Assembly (NCBI RefSeq): GCF_018885265.1
Contig: NZ_CP076538.1
Span: forward strand, 372,001-436,000
Direction: 5' to 3'
Length of the DNA: 64,000 nt
From: Amycolatopsis aidingensis
Lineage (GTDB): Bacteria > Actinomycetota > Actinomycetes > Mycobacteriales > Pseudonocardiaceae
The notes under the pieces were generated by a model. It was not told the origin of the DNA, searched no databases, and was given only the letters and a program-made list of their open reading frames with translations. Both the position numbers and the translations under genes were made by a program. Shown one piece after another: positions 26,053 to 34,499 of this stretch (position 1 is its first letter; every line of letters starts with the position of its first letter).

Positions 26053-26571
26053 ATGTCGAGCAGGCCCCAGTCCCAGCGTGACCCAGGCACCGAGACCGCG
26101 CATCGCGACGAGGACGCCGTGCGCCGCTACGTGGAGCGGCTCGCGCTCGTGCTGAACGAGATCGGCGTCCAGCGGATGTCGGCCCGCGTGTTCGCGACCC
26201 TGATGGCGACCGACAGCGGCAAGATGACGGCCGCCGAGCTCGCCGAGCAGCTTTCGGTGAGCCCGGCGGCCATCTCCGGCGCGGTGCGCTTCCTCGACCA
26301 GCTTGGCCTGGTCGCAAGGGAGCGGGAGCCGGGCGCGCGCCGGGACCACTACCGGCTCCAGGACGACCTCTGGTACGCCACCTTCCTCAAGCGCGACCGG
26401 ATGATGACCATGTGGCGGGATGCCACGCTCGAGGGTGTGCACGTTCTCGGTCCGGACACCCCGGCGGGCAAACGGCTCGCCGATATGACCGACTTCCTGG
26501 AGTTCATGCTCAAGGAGATCCCCGAGCTGTTCGCCAGATGGAAGGCCCAGCACGAGAGCCAGCAGCGGTAG
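26053..26571 (+). CDS. GbsR/MarR-family transcriptional regulator
   Basis: The 172-residue winged-helix protein contains RMSARVFATLMATDSGKMTAAELAEQLSVSPAAISGAVRFLDQLGLVAREREPGARRDHYRL, typical of the GbsR/MarR-like regulators that sit opposite ABC exporters. The ATG at 26053 has GGAGAGGA upstream; a longer frame from 25990 would run into the operator region. It is probably a ligand-released repressor of the exporter. Confidence 0.9.
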   Translation: MSSRPQSQRDPGTETAHRDEDAVRRYVERLALVLNEIGVQRMSARVFATLMATDSGKMTAAELAEQLSVSPAAISGAVRFLDQLGLVAREREPGARRDHYRLQDDLWYATFLKRDRMMTMWRDATLEGVHVLGPDTPAGKRLADMTDFLEFMLKEIPELFARWKAQHESQQR

Positions 26572-26660
26572 GCAGGCCCGGACGGGGCGCCACGTTTGTC
26601 GCCCGGCTAATTTGATAGCAACGTTATCCATATCCGCCGGCCCGTTCGGAATGTGTCGCT

Positions 26661-27264
26661 ATGTCTGTCTCCGCACGTCAGCTCGCTGCGACGGCCTGCA
26701 CCCTTGGCCTCGCCCCGCTGCTGCTCGCCCAGGCCCTACGGGTGCGCGGGCGCACCCCCCGGCTGCCGGGGGCGGGCGGACCGGCGGCGGGTTCGGTCCC
26801 GGGGTGGGGCGCTTCGCTGCGGCTACTGGTACTCGGGAGTCCACAGTGGAAGGGGTCGGTGCGCCGGATCACGAGCAGGCGCTGACCGGCAGACTCGCGC
26901 TCGGCGTGAACGACACCATCGCGCTGCGTTCGGCGGCCCGGTACCGGCGCGAGCTGCTCGGGCTGATCAACGCGCTGCGCGGGCGGCTGGGCCCGGTGCC
27001 CGTGCTGCTGGCCGGAGTGCCGCCTTTGGGACGGTTCCCTGCCCTGCCCTGCCGCAGCCGCTGCGGGCGGTGCTCGGCCTGCGCGCGGGGGCGCTGGCCG
27101 CGGCCGCCAACTCGGCGGCGGCCCTGCCAGGGGTCGCCCACGCCCCGGCCCCGCCGCTGCCTGCCGGGCCGGGAGCCTTCGCCGCGGACGGCTTCCACCC
27201 CGGGCCCGATGGCTACCGGGAACGGGCCCACCGGCTTGCCGCCGCCCTGTACCCGCCGGGCTGA
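26661..27264 (+). pseudogene. SGNH/GDSL hydrolase pseudogene with two frameshifts and an internal deletion
   Basis: The start reads MSVSARQLAATACTLGLAPLLLAQAL, with strand LRLLVLG. The nucleophile block GESTVEGVGAPDHEQALTG continues only in another frame: one G is missing near 26834. ALTGRLA then runs straight into LGVNDT, so roughly 40 residues that separate these blocks in the family are absent. A CCCTG duplication near 27045 shifts frame again before PQPLRAVLGLRAGALAAAAN and the Asp-His block FAADGFHPGPDGYRERA. The catalytic motifs are all recognisable but cannot be read as one chain. The neighbouring FUSC gene is intact. Confidence 0.85.
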
Positions 27265-27281
27265 CCGGGTCTCGTGTGAGT

Positions 27282-29189
27282 ATGGATGCCGTGACCAGGA
27301 CCGACTTCGCGGCGCCGCACTGGCTGGTCCAGCTTCTGCGCAGCACCCCGGAGCCGATGCCGTGGAACCGGGTGGTCCGCGCCGCGTTGGCCCTGGCCGG
27401 TCCCCCCGCGATCGGGTTCGCCCTCGGTGAGCTCGCCCTTGGTGCGCTGGTGTCCACCGGCGCCCTGCCCACCGTGCTCGCCGACTCGGCAGGCTCCTAC
27501 CGTTACCGCGCCGTCCGGCTCGGGGGTGCGGCGCTGGCCGCGACCCTCGGTTTCGGTACCGGCCTGCTCACCGGCTGGGCGCCGGTGCTCTCCATACTCG
27601 CCGTCGTCGGGGTCGCGGCGGTGTCCGCGCTGATCAGCACGGCGGGCAGCAACGCATCGGTGGCCGGGTTGCAGCTGCTGGTGTTCGCGGTGCTCGGCAC
27701 CGGGCAGCACGCGATGAACATCGACCCCGGCGTGGCCATGCTGTGCTTCCTCGGCGGTGCCGCCTGGGGGCTGGTGGTGGCGCTGGCCGCGTGGGCGGTG
27801 CGCGCCACCTCCCCGGAGCGCGGTGCCGTCGCACAGGTGTACATCGAACTGGCCGCCATGCTCTCCGCGAGCGACGAGGAGACCCGCCGCGCGGCCCGGC
27901 ACCAGCTCACCACCGCGCTGAACACCGCATACGACCGGCTGCTGGAGGCACGGTCCTGGCTGTCCGGCCGGGACGCCACCTACCGCGGCCTGCTCAACCT
28001 GCTCGCCGCGAGCACCCCGGCGGTGGAGGCAGGGGTGGCGATGGTGAACGCCAGGCGGCACGCCCCGGCCGAGGTGGTCGACCACCTCGTCGCGGTGGCC
28101 ACCTCGGTACTCGCCCGCGCGCCACTGCCGCCCGCACCCGCGGCCGAGCCCGCGGACCAGGCGCTGGTCGCCCTGTACGCGGGCCTGGCCCGGATCGACG
28201 ACGGGGCCGAGCGCAAGCGCAGGGCGCGGGTGCCGGTGCGCACCCAGCTGCGCGAGTGGGCGGACTCGGTGCTCTCCGGCCCGCTCACCTGGCTGGCCAC
28301 CCTGCGGCTCACCCTGTGTGTGGCGCTGGCCGAGGTCGCCGCGCTGCTGGTTCCGGTCGAGCGCTCCTACTGGATCACGCTGACCGTGGGCATCGTGCTG
28401 AAGCCGGACTTCGGTTCGGTGTTCGGCCGGGCGGTGCTGCGCGGGCTCGGCACCGTGGTCGGGGTCGGGATCGGCGCGGCCGTGCTCGGGCTGGGGGTGC
28501 ACGGCTGGGCGCTGGTGCTGCTGATCGCGTTGTTCGCTGGCGGGGTCGCCGCGGGCAAGGTGCGCAACTACGGGATCCTGAGCGCCTTCGTCACCCCGTT
28601 GATCATCCTGCAGATGGACCTGGCGGCGAGGGGTGACTGGGCGCTGGTGCTGGCCCGGCTGGTGGACACCCTGATCGGCTGCGCGATCGTGCTGGTCTTC
28701 GGCTACCTGCTGTGGCCGGGCAGCAGGCGTCCACAGGTCGGCGGCAAGCTGGCCGAGGTCGCCGACGCCGTCGGCCGCTACCTGGAGCACGGGCTGCGGG
28801 CGGCTGGCTCTGCCGAGCAGCGGGCGGAGCGCTCCCGCTACCGCCGCCGCGCCTACCGCGGGCTGACCGACCTGCGCACGGCCTTTCAGCAGGTCGTGGT
28901 GGAGCCCTCGCCCGCGGGCAGGCAGGCGACCGCGTGGTGGCCCGCGATCGTCGGCCTGGAGCGGGTCACCGACGCGGTGACCGAGGTGGTGGTGACCGTG
29001 GAGCAGGGCGCGCCGGTACCCGATCCGGCGGACGTCGGGCTGCTCACTGCGGCACTGGCCGAGTTCGCCGCCGCGGTCCGGGAGCAGCGCGAACCCGCTG
29101 ACCTGCCGTTACCGTCCACGCAACAGCTGTCCGGGGTGGTCGAGCAGGTGACAGCCGCCTTCGCGGCGGTACGCGGCCCGCGCGGGTGA
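27282..29189 (+). CDS. FUSC-family inner-membrane exporter-like protein
   Basis: The 635-residue protein has two membrane blocks: about residues 25-165 (ALALAGPPAIGFALGELALGALVSTG ... VAMLCFLGGAAWGLVVALAAWAV) and about 345-480 (FGRAVLRGLGTVVGVGIGAAVLGLGVHGWALVLLIALFAGG). Each is followed by a soluble helical region. The block YWITLTVGIVLKPDFGSVFGRAVLRGLGT is the FUSC signature. Relatives include aromatic-acid exporters such as AaeB; the substrate here is unknown. GTG 27276 is an alternative start; neither has a strong ribosome binding site. Confidence 0.88.
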   Translation: MDAVTRTDFAAPHWLVQLLRSTPEPMPWNRVVRAALALAGPPAIGFALGELALGALVSTGALPTVLADSAGSYRYRAVRLGGAALAATLGFGTGLLTGWAPVLSILAVVGVAAVSALISTAGSNASVAGLQLLVFAVLGTGQHAMNIDPGVAMLCFLGGAAWGLVVALAAWAVRATSPERGAVAQVYIELAAMLSASDEETRRAARHQLTTALNTAYDRLLEARSWLSGRDATYRGLLNLLAASTPAVEAGVAMVNARRHAPAEVVDHLVAVATSVLARAPLPPAPAAEPADQALVALYAGLARIDDGAERKRRARVPVRTQLREWADSVLSGPLTWLATLRLTLCVALAEVAALLVPVERSYWITLTVGIVLKPDFGSVFGRAVLRGLGTVVGVGIGAAVLGLGVHGWALVLLIALFAGGVAAGKVRNYGILSAFVTPLIILQMDLAARGDWALVLARLVDTLIGCAIVLVFGYLLWPGSRRPQVGGKLAEVADAVGRYLEHGLRAAGSAEQRAERSRYRRRAYRGLTDLRTAFQQVVVEPSPAGRQATAWWPAIVGLERVTDAVTEVVVTVEQGAPVPDPADVGLLTAALAEFAAAVREQREPADLPLPSTQQLSGVVEQVTAAFAAVRGPRG

Positions 29190-29267
29190 CGGCGCGCTCG
29201 TCACCTTGCGAGATCCGGCTGGTGCGGTTTGATGGGTAGTGTCGCCTATGTGAAGTGAGGAGTTCCG

Positions 29268-29540
29268 ATGGGAATCAACTTCGGCGAGATGAAGCAGAAG
29301 GCTCAGGAACAACTGGGCAAGCACAGCGACAAGGTGGAGCAGGGGCTGGACAAGGCGAGCAAGTTCGCCAAGTCCCGGTTCGGCGACCACTCCGAGAAGA
29401 TCGACAACGCCACCCAGAAGGCCAAGGACGCGCTGCACCGTGGCGCGGGCAGTGACGGTGGTGACGGCGGCGGCAAGGAGCCGCCGAACGAGCCGCCGAA
29501 CGAGCCGGGCGGCGGTCAGCGCCCGCCGCAGGGCCAGTAA
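29268..29540 (+). CDS. antitoxin-like protein of the MT0933/Rv0909 family
   Basis: The 90-residue, highly charged, helical protein begins MGINFGEMKQKAQEQLGKHSDKVEQGLDKASKFAKSRFG and continues DHSEKIDNATQKAKDALHRG, the pattern of the Rv0909-type antitoxin family. It has a repetitive PPNEPPNEPGGG tail. GTGAGGAG precedes the ATG. No toxin gene lies next to it, so a stress-protein role like CsbD proteins is as likely as an antitoxin role. Confidence 0.8.
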   Translation: MGINFGEMKQKAQEQLGKHSDKVEQGLDKASKFAKSRFGDHSEKIDNATQKAKDALHRGAGSDGGDGGGKEPPNEPPNEPGGGQRPPQGQ

Positions 29541-29544
29541 CCGG

Positions 29545-30522
29545 TCAGGCCACCTCGCCGAGTGCGGTGCTGCCGTCGATCCCCACGATCCGGCCACCGC
29601 GCTCGCCGAGTGCGCACAGGCCGTCCCTGGCATCCGGTGCGGCCAGGCTGACCTGTACCGCGGCCCGGGTGGCCGTGCGCAGGTCGGTCATCCGGCGCGC
29701 GCCCTCGTGCCCGGCGTTCACCGTCGCCGCAAGGCCGCCGGTGGAGGCCAGCGAGCCGCGGGCCGCCCCCAGCTTGCCGAGTGCCTCGTCCAGCACCGGC
29801 AGCAATGCCTCCCGGTTTCCCTCGGTCATCGCCCGCACCAGTTCCGGCCGGCTGCCTGCCACCCTGGTGCCGTCGGTGAAGGAGCCAGCCGCCAGGGACG
29901 CCGCCAGTGGGCCACCGGCGGCGCCGGTCGCGGCGAGTACGGCCGCGAGCAGGTGCGGCAGGTGCGAGATCCGCGCGACGGTCTCGTCGTGCACCGCGGC
30001 GGGCACCGGCACCACCTGTGCGCCGAGTTCGATCGCCATGGTGGCCACCTCGGCCCAGGCGGCGAGGTCGGTGTCCGGCTCCACGCAGGCCACCCAGGCC
30101 GCGCCGGTGAACAGCGCGGGGTCGCCCGCGGCCCAGCCGGATGCGGCGCTGCCCGCCATCGGGTGGCCGCCGACGAACCGGGCCCGCGGGACCAGCCGCC
30201 GCACGGATTCCAGCACCGGGGCCTTCACGCTGGTCACATCGGTCAGCAGGCAGGAGGGGGCGTGCTCGGCCACGCTTCGCAGCACGTCGTCCAGCCCGGT
30301 CAGCGGTACGGCGAGCACCACGATCGCGTCCCGCTCGGCCGCTCGGCGCAGCGCCCCCGCGACGTCCGTGCCCACCTGGTACCCCTCGGCCGCTGCCGCC
30401 TCGGCATCCACTGTGGACTCAGTGGCGCCCCAGGTCGTCCTGCCGTCGGTGTTCGCGGCGCGCAGCAGCGAGCCGCCGATCAACCCGAGTCCGATCACAC
30501 AGACATCTCGCACGAGCGACAT
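29545..30522 (-). CDS. tyrA: prephenate dehydrogenase
   Basis: The 325-residue enzyme of tyrosine biosynthesis oxidises and decarboxylates prephenate to 4-hydroxyphenylpyruvate. The NAD site is VCVIGLGLIGGSLLRAA. TDVTSVKAPVLESVRRL and the substrate motif FVGGHPMAGSAASGWAA are diagnostic, as is VARISHLPHLLAA, which carries the active-site His. The stop is 4 bp from the end of the convergent antitoxin-like gene. It is separated by 21 bp from the M20 amidohydrolase upstream on the same strand. Confidence 0.95.
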   Translation of the reverse strand: MSLVRDVCVIGLGLIGGSLLRAANTDGRTTWGATESTVDAEAAAAEGYQVGTDVAGALRRAAERDAIVVLAVPLTGLDDVLRSVAEHAPSCLLTDVTSVKAPVLESVRRLVPRARFVGGHPMAGSAASGWAAGDPALFTGAAWVACVEPDTDLAAWAEVATMAIELGAQVVPVPAAVHDETVARISHLPHLLAAVLAATGAAGGPLAASLAAGSFTDGTRVAGSRPELVRAMTEGNREALLPVLDEALGKLGAARGSLASTGGLAATVNAGHEGARRMTDLRTATRAAVQVSLAAPDARDGLCALGERGGRIVGIDGSTALGEVA

Positions 30523-30543
30523 CTTGCCGCACGGGGCAAGTAC

Positions 30544-31782
30544 TCAGTCCCGCGACGGGCGCAGTGCGTCCAGCGCGAACGCCGCGTACATCGCCACGCC
30601 GTGCGGCAGGGCGTCCTCGTCGTAGTGCACCCGGTTGGAGTGGTTCGGCGCGGCCTCCTCCGGCGGGGTCCCCGGCGGGCAGGCGCCGAGGAAGGCGAAC
30701 GCCCCCGGTACCCGTTGCAGCACGTAGGAGAAGTCCTCGGCCCCCATCAGCGGCTCGTCCATGGTCACCACCTGCCCGGCCCCGAGCACCTCACCCGCCA
30801 GCTCCAGCACCCGCCCGGCCACCGCGGGGTCGTTCACGGTCACCGGGTAACCGGGCTCGATATCCGCGGAGACCCGGCAGTGGTGCGCCTGGCCGACGTG
30901 CTCGCAGATCCGGGGCAGCTCCTCCCTGATCAGGGCGCGGGTCTGCTCGGAAAGCGTGCGGATCGTGCCCTCCAGCTCCGCGGTCTCCGGAATGATGTTG
31001 CTGGTGGTGCCCGCCGCGATCCGGGTCACCGACAGTACGGCGGGGTCGAACACGTTGACCCGGCGGGTGACCATGGTCTGCAGCGCGCCGACCATCGCGG
31101 CCGCCGCGGGTACCGGGTCGACCGCGTGGTGCGGGGCGGAACCGTGCCCGCCCTTGCCGCTGACCAGTACGTCGAACCGGTCGGCGGAGGCCAGGATCGG
31201 GCCGGGCCGGCAGCGCAGCTGACCGCTCGGCGCGTTGGCGTAGATGTGCAGGGCGAAGGCCCGCTCCACCCGCGAGCCCGCCGCGTCCAGCACGCCTTCG
31301 TGGATCATGTGCCGCGCACCGTGGTAGCCCTCCTCGCCGGGCTGGAACATGAACACCACCGACCCGGCCAGCTCGTCAACGTGCTTGGCGAGCAGGTGCG
31401 CCGCGGAGACGAGCATCGCGACATGCGTGTCGTGCCCGCAGGCGTGCATGCTGTCCTCGATCTCCGAGGCGTACTCCGCGCCGGTCTCCTCGGTCAGCGG
31501 CAGCGCGTCCATATCGCCGCGCAGCAGCACCGCGGGACCGGGCAGGCCGCCGCGCAGCACCGCGGTGACCGATCCCACCGTCTTGCCTCGGATGATCTCC
31601 ACCGGCAGGTCCTCCAGCGCGCGCAGTACGGCCTGCTGCGTCCGCGGCAGCTCCAGTCCCTGCTCGGGATGCCGGTGGATGGCCCTGCGTAGCTCCACGG
31701 TGCGGGGCTGCAGAGCCTGTGCCTCGGCCAGCAGTCCGGCGAAGCGGGCATCGGGAAGGGACGGCAGCTCGGTGGGTTCCAT
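30544..31782 (-). CDS. M20-family amidohydrolase (AmhX/HipO-like)
   Basis: The 412-residue protein hydrolyses an N-acyl amino acid or related amide in the cytosol. Motifs are IHRHPEQGLELPRTQ, the metal ligands in MHACGHDTHVAM, MFQPGEEGYHGARHMI with catalytic Glu and metal ligand, and GKGGHGSAPHHAVDPV in the dimerisation lid. The C-terminal METAL His appears in APNHSNRVHYDED. The order matches amidohydrolases that use two metal ions. It precedes tyrA on the same strand. Confidence 0.94.
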   Translation of the reverse strand: MEPTELPSLPDARFAGLLAEAQALQPRTVELRRAIHRHPEQGLELPRTQQAVLRALEDLPVEIIRGKTVGSVTAVLRGGLPGPAVLLRGDMDALPLTEETGAEYASEIEDSMHACGHDTHVAMLVSAAHLLAKHVDELAGSVVFMFQPGEEGYHGARHMIHEGVLDAAGSRVERAFALHIYANAPSGQLRCRPGPILASADRFDVLVSGKGGHGSAPHHAVDPVPAAAAMVGALQTMVTRRVNVFDPAVLSVTRIAAGTTSNIIPETAELEGTIRTLSEQTRALIREELPRICEHVGQAHHCRVSADIEPGYPVTVNDPAVAGRVLELAGEVLGAGQVVTMDEPLMGAEDFSYVLQRVPGAFAFLGACPPGTPPEEAAPNHSNRVHYDEDALPHGVAMYAAFALDALRPSRD

Positions 31783-31859
31783 ACCTTCGATAGTCGCATT
31801 CCTGGACGGCTTGAGGCATTGCGCGTGCTTTCAGCGGACGGGCGGCATACGGTGTGCGC

Positions 31860-32342
31860 ATGGCGGTGCAGGAGGCGATCACGGGTTTCGCGGTGGCCGT
31901 GATCCGCGAGGACGGGCGATGGCGGTGCAGCCCGCTGGACTCCGCCGCGCTCACCGAGCTGGATGCCGCGATCACCGAACTGGGCAAGCTACGGTCGACC
32001 GGCGCGGTGTTCGGTCTGCTGGCGGTGGACGACGAGTTCTTCGTGATCGTCCGGCCGAGTCCAAGAGGCGCATCCCTGCTGCTCTCGGACGCGGCGGCGG
32101 CACTGGACTACGACATCGCGGCGGACGTGCTGGACCTGCTCCGGGTGGACCCCCCGGACGAGGACGACGAGGCGGTGTGGCCGGAGGGTGACCTCGAGGT
32201 GCTCGCCGACTTCGGCCTGCCAGGGGTGGAGATGCAGGTGATCGTCGCGGAGGTCGACCTGTACCCGGACGAGCAGCTGCAGATGGTCGCCCAGCGCTGT
32301 GGTTTCGACGAGCAGTTCAACGCCCTGCTCGACGAGCTCTGA
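31860..32342 (+). CDS. tRNA adenosine deaminase-associated protein
   Basis: The 160-residue acidic protein is conserved in actinobacteria immediately before tadA: GFAVAVIREDGRWRCSPLDSAALTELDAAITELGKLRSTGAVFGLLAVDDEFFVIVRP ... DDEAVWPEGDLEVLADFGL. No enzyme motif is visible. It ends 17 bp before tadA. A partner or regulator of TadA is inferred only from conserved linkage. Confidence 0.88.
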   Translation: MAVQEAITGFAVAVIREDGRWRCSPLDSAALTELDAAITELGKLRSTGAVFGLLAVDDEFFVIVRPSPRGASLLLSDAAAALDYDIAADVLDLLRVDPPDEDDEAVWPEGDLEVLADFGLPGVEMQVIVAEVDLYPDEQLQMVAQRCGFDEQFNALLDEL

Positions 32343-32359
32343 ACGGCTGGAGGAGGCGG

Positions 32360-32827
32360 GTGCAGGACGAGGCCGCCGTACGGGCGGCGATCGAGGCCGC
32401 GCGGGCCGCCGTCGGCACCCCGGACGTCCCGATCGGCGCCGCGGTCTTCGCCCCGGACGGCACCCTGCTGGCCACGGCCCGCAACGCGCGGGAGGAACTC
32501 GGTGACCCCACCGCGCATGCCGAGGTCCTGGCCCTGCGGGCGGCCGCGCGGGCGCACGGCGACGGCTGGCGGCTGACCGGATGCACCCTCGCGGTCACCG
32601 TGGAACCGTGCACCATGTGCGCCGGGGCGCTGGTACTCGCGCGGGTGGCCAAGCTGGTGTTCGGCAGCTGGGAGCCGCGGACCGGCGCGGTGGGCTCGCT
32701 GTGGGATGTGGTGCGGGACCGCAGGCTCAACCACCGTCCCGAGGTGCGCGGCGGCGTGCTGGAACGGGAGTGTGCCCTGCTGCTGGAGGACTTCTTCGCC
32801 GGGCACCGGCCTCACTCCGCAGGGTGA
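32360..32827 (+). CDS. tadA: tRNA-specific adenosine deaminase
   Basis: The 155-residue zinc deaminase converts A34 to inosine in tRNA-Arg(ACG). The zinc ligands are His53 and Glu55 in TAHAEVLALR, and Cys84 and Cys87 in EPCTMCAGALV. Length and motif spacing match TadA. The GTG start follows GGAGG. It is downstream of the TadA-associated gene. Confidence 0.95.
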   Translation: MQDEAAVRAAIEAARAAVGTPDVPIGAAVFAPDGTLLATARNAREELGDPTAHAEVLALRAAARAHGDGWRLTGCTLAVTVEPCTMCAGALVLARVAKLVFGSWEPRTGAVGSLWDVVRDRRLNHRPEVRGGVLERECALLLEDFFAGHRPHSAG

Positions 32828-32862
32828 TCTTCCTCAGGGTCACGTGATAGATGCTCCGTTCG

Positions 32863-32868
32863 GGGTAT
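32863..32868 (+). promoter_or_regulatory. possible stress-sigma -10 element upstream of csbD-like gene
   Basis: GGGTAT lies 51 bp before the CsbD-like start and resembles the -10 of SigB-type stress promoters in actinomycetes. A convincing -35 GTTT is not obvious. Weak. Confidence 0.25.
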
Positions 32869-32918
32869 CCGAAGGATGTCCGGTGCATCTTGCCCGGCGC
32901 CCGTAGGAGGAGGATCGA

Positions 32919-33134
32919 ATGAGCTTGTTCGACAAGGCGAAGGACAAGGCCGAGCAGGCCGTCGGCAGCGCCAAGGAGAAGCTCGGTGAGCTGACCGGCA
33001 ACGAGGAACTGGCCGACTCCGGCAAGGCCGACCAGACCAGTGGTGAGGTCAAGGAGGCTGGCCATGAGCTGAAGGACAAGGCCGCCGGTGCCGTACAGGA
33101 CGTCAAGGACCGGTTCGGCAACCAGGAACGGTAG
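32919..33134 (+). CDS. CsbD-family stress protein
   Basis: The 71-residue, highly charged protein reads KAKDKAEQAVGSAKEKLGELTGNEELADSGKADQTSGEVKEAGHELKDKAAG, the CsbD consensus. It is cytosolic, probably disordered to helical, and usually induced by general stress. GTAGGAGGA precedes the ATG. Confidence 0.93.
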   Translation: MSLFDKAKDKAEQAVGSAKEKLGELTGNEELADSGKADQTSGEVKEAGHELKDKAAGAVQDVKDRFGNQER

Positions 33135-33219
33135 CGACATCGCTGCGCACGGACGTGGACACGGTCGCGGGGGACCCGGCCTTCGAGGGGCAGGTGAGGG
33201 ATGCAGTATCGTGTCCGGC

Positions 33220-33306
33220 GGTAGCGTGTCCGAGCGGCCGAAGGAGCTCGCCTCGAAAGCGAGTGACGGTTAACCCCGTCCGTGGGTTCAAATCCCACCG
33301 CTACCG
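33220..33306 (+). tRNA. tRNA-Ser(CGA)
   Basis: Class II tRNA with a perfect acceptor stem GGTAGCG/CGCTACC, anticodon stem CTCGC/GCGAG with loop CTCGAAA (anticodon CGA at 33254-33256, reads UCG), a long variable arm and a T-arm with TTCAAAT. Discriminator G, no encoded CCA. Confidence 0.96.
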
Positions 33307-33314
33307 CGCTTGTG

Positions 33315-33351
33315 GGCCCTGGCCCGTGGCAACACGGGCCAGGGCCTTTCT
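33315..33351 (+). terminator. intrinsic terminator of tRNA-Ser(CGA)
   Basis: Perfect 14-bp arms GGCCCTGGCCCGTG / CACGGGCCAGGGCC with a GCAA tetraloop, followed by TTTCT. Confidence 0.93.
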
Positions 33352-33363
33352 AATGTGTGCCGG

Positions 33364-34101
33364 GTGCAGACCTACGACCGGATCGGCGTCGACTACGCCA
33401 AGGGGCGCCGCACCGACCCCAGGTGGCAGACGGTCATCGAGGACGCGCTGGGCGGGGCGCGGTCGGTGCTGAACATCGGCGCGGGCACCGGATCCTACGA
33501 ACCGGCCGGGCGCACGCTGCTGGCCGTCGATCCCTCCGCGGAGATGCTGTGCCAGCGGCCGGGCGAGGCCGCACCCGCGGTACGGGCGGTGGCCGAGCGG
33601 CTGCCGGTGCGCGACGGCGCCGCGGACGCGGTACTGGCCGTGCTCACCGTGCACCACTGGACCGAATGGCGGCGCGGGCTCGCCGAGCTGCGCCGGGTAG
33701 CGCCGCTGCGGGTGGTGCTGGCCTACGACACCCGGCTGCACGCCGACTACTGGTTCGTCCGGGAGTACGTCCCTGAGCTGGCCGAACGGGAACTGGCCCG
33801 GCCGTCAGCCGCGGACATCGCGCCGGTGCTCGGCGCGCGCCGGGTGGTGCCGTTGCCGGTGCCGTGGGACTGCACCGACGGCGTCTTCCCCGCCTACTGG
33901 CGGCGTCCCGCCGCCTACCTCGATCCCGGCGTCCAGCGCAACTGCTCCGCGCTGGCGCAGGCCGATCCCGAGGCCCTCCGGCGCGGACTGCGGCGGCTGC
34001 GCGCGGACCTTGCCGATGGGCGGTGGCAGGAACGGCACCGCGACCTGCTGGACCGGACCGAGTTCGACGCCGGGTTCCGGTTGCTGATCTCACAGGACTG
34101 A
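33364..34101 (+). CDS. class I SAM-dependent methyltransferase
   Basis: The 245-residue protein has motif I SVLNIGAGTGSYEPAGR, LLAVDPSAEML for the ribose-binding acidic loop, and DAVLAVLTVHHWTEWRRGLAELRRV as motif III. Similar to UbiE/Methyltransf_11 proteins; the substrate is unknown. The GTG lies 13 bp after the tRNA terminator T-run with no clear ribosome binding site, so leaderless translation is possible; GTG 33355 is an alternative. Confidence 0.85.
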   Translation: MQTYDRIGVDYAKGRRTDPRWQTVIEDALGGARSVLNIGAGTGSYEPAGRTLLAVDPSAEMLCQRPGEAAPAVRAVAERLPVRDGAADAVLAVLTVHHWTEWRRGLAELRRVAPLRVVLAYDTRLHADYWFVREYVPELAERELARPSAADIAPVLGARRVVPLPVPWDCTDGVFPAYWRRPAAYLDPGVQRNCSALAQADPEALRRGLRRLRADLADGRWQERHRDLLDRTEFDAGFRLLISQD

Positions 34102-34144
34102 ACCCCGACCATCCCAGGAAAGGCGGTAGGCTGGTCATATATTT

Positions 34145-34156
34145 GAACGATCGTTC
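34145..34156. promoter_or_regulatory. perfect palindrome upstream of the SMR gene
   Basis: GAACGATCGTTC is a perfect 12-bp palindrome in an AT-rich patch 19 bp before the SMR start. It resembles QacR/TetR-type operators and probably binds the TetR encoded next to the exporter. Confidence 0.6.
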
Positions 34157-34174
34157 GACTTATTTGGGGGTCCG

Positions 34175-34495
34175 ATGGCTCACCTGCTGCTGCTGGCGGC
34201 GATCCTGGCCGAGGTGACCGGCACCATCGCGGTCCGCTTCTCGGACGGTTTCTCCCGGCCGGTGCCCTCCGTCGTGGCCGTGCTCGGCGTGGTCGGCGCC
34301 TACTTCCTGCTCTCCCAGGTGCTGAAGCAGGGCATGGGTGTCGGCGTGGCCTACGGGATCTGGGCCGCGATGGGCGTCAGCCTGGTCGCGGTCATCGGGA
34401 TCTTCCTCGGCGACGGGCTCACCTGGATCCAGGGCCTCGGGGTCGCCCTGGTGATCGGGGGAGTGCTGGCCCTGGAGCTGGGGGCGGCACACTGA
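34175..34495 (+). CDS. SMR-family small multidrug exporter (EmrE/QacE-like)
   Basis: The 106-residue protein has four membrane spans. The essential membrane Glu is in LLAAILAEVTGTIAVRFS; LLSQVLKQGMGVGVAYGIWAAMGV is the conserved second/third span with the Trp. It works as a dual-topology or hetero dimer, exchanging protons for cationic compounds. It is followed after 4 bp by a TetR gene, and preceded by a palindrome. Confidence 0.95.
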   Translation: MAHLLLLAAILAEVTGTIAVRFSDGFSRPVPSVVAVLGVVGAYFLLSQVLKQGMGVGVAYGIWAAMGVSLVAVIGIFLGDGLTWIQGLGVALVIGGVLALELGAAH

Positions 34496-34499
34496 CCGG

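Noticed and set aside
26612..27430. A 272-codon frame read through the SGNH region as one protein
   Set aside because: It joins the middle of the hydrolase to out-of-frame sequence at both ends; the conserved blocks lie in three successive frames, so a pseudogene explains it better.
33220..33306. Integration site of a mobile element at tRNA-Ser(CGA)
   Set aside because: No integrase, no partial tRNA copy and an intact terminator follow the tRNA; the tRNA-Ser(GGA) at 51442 likewise shows no integrase.
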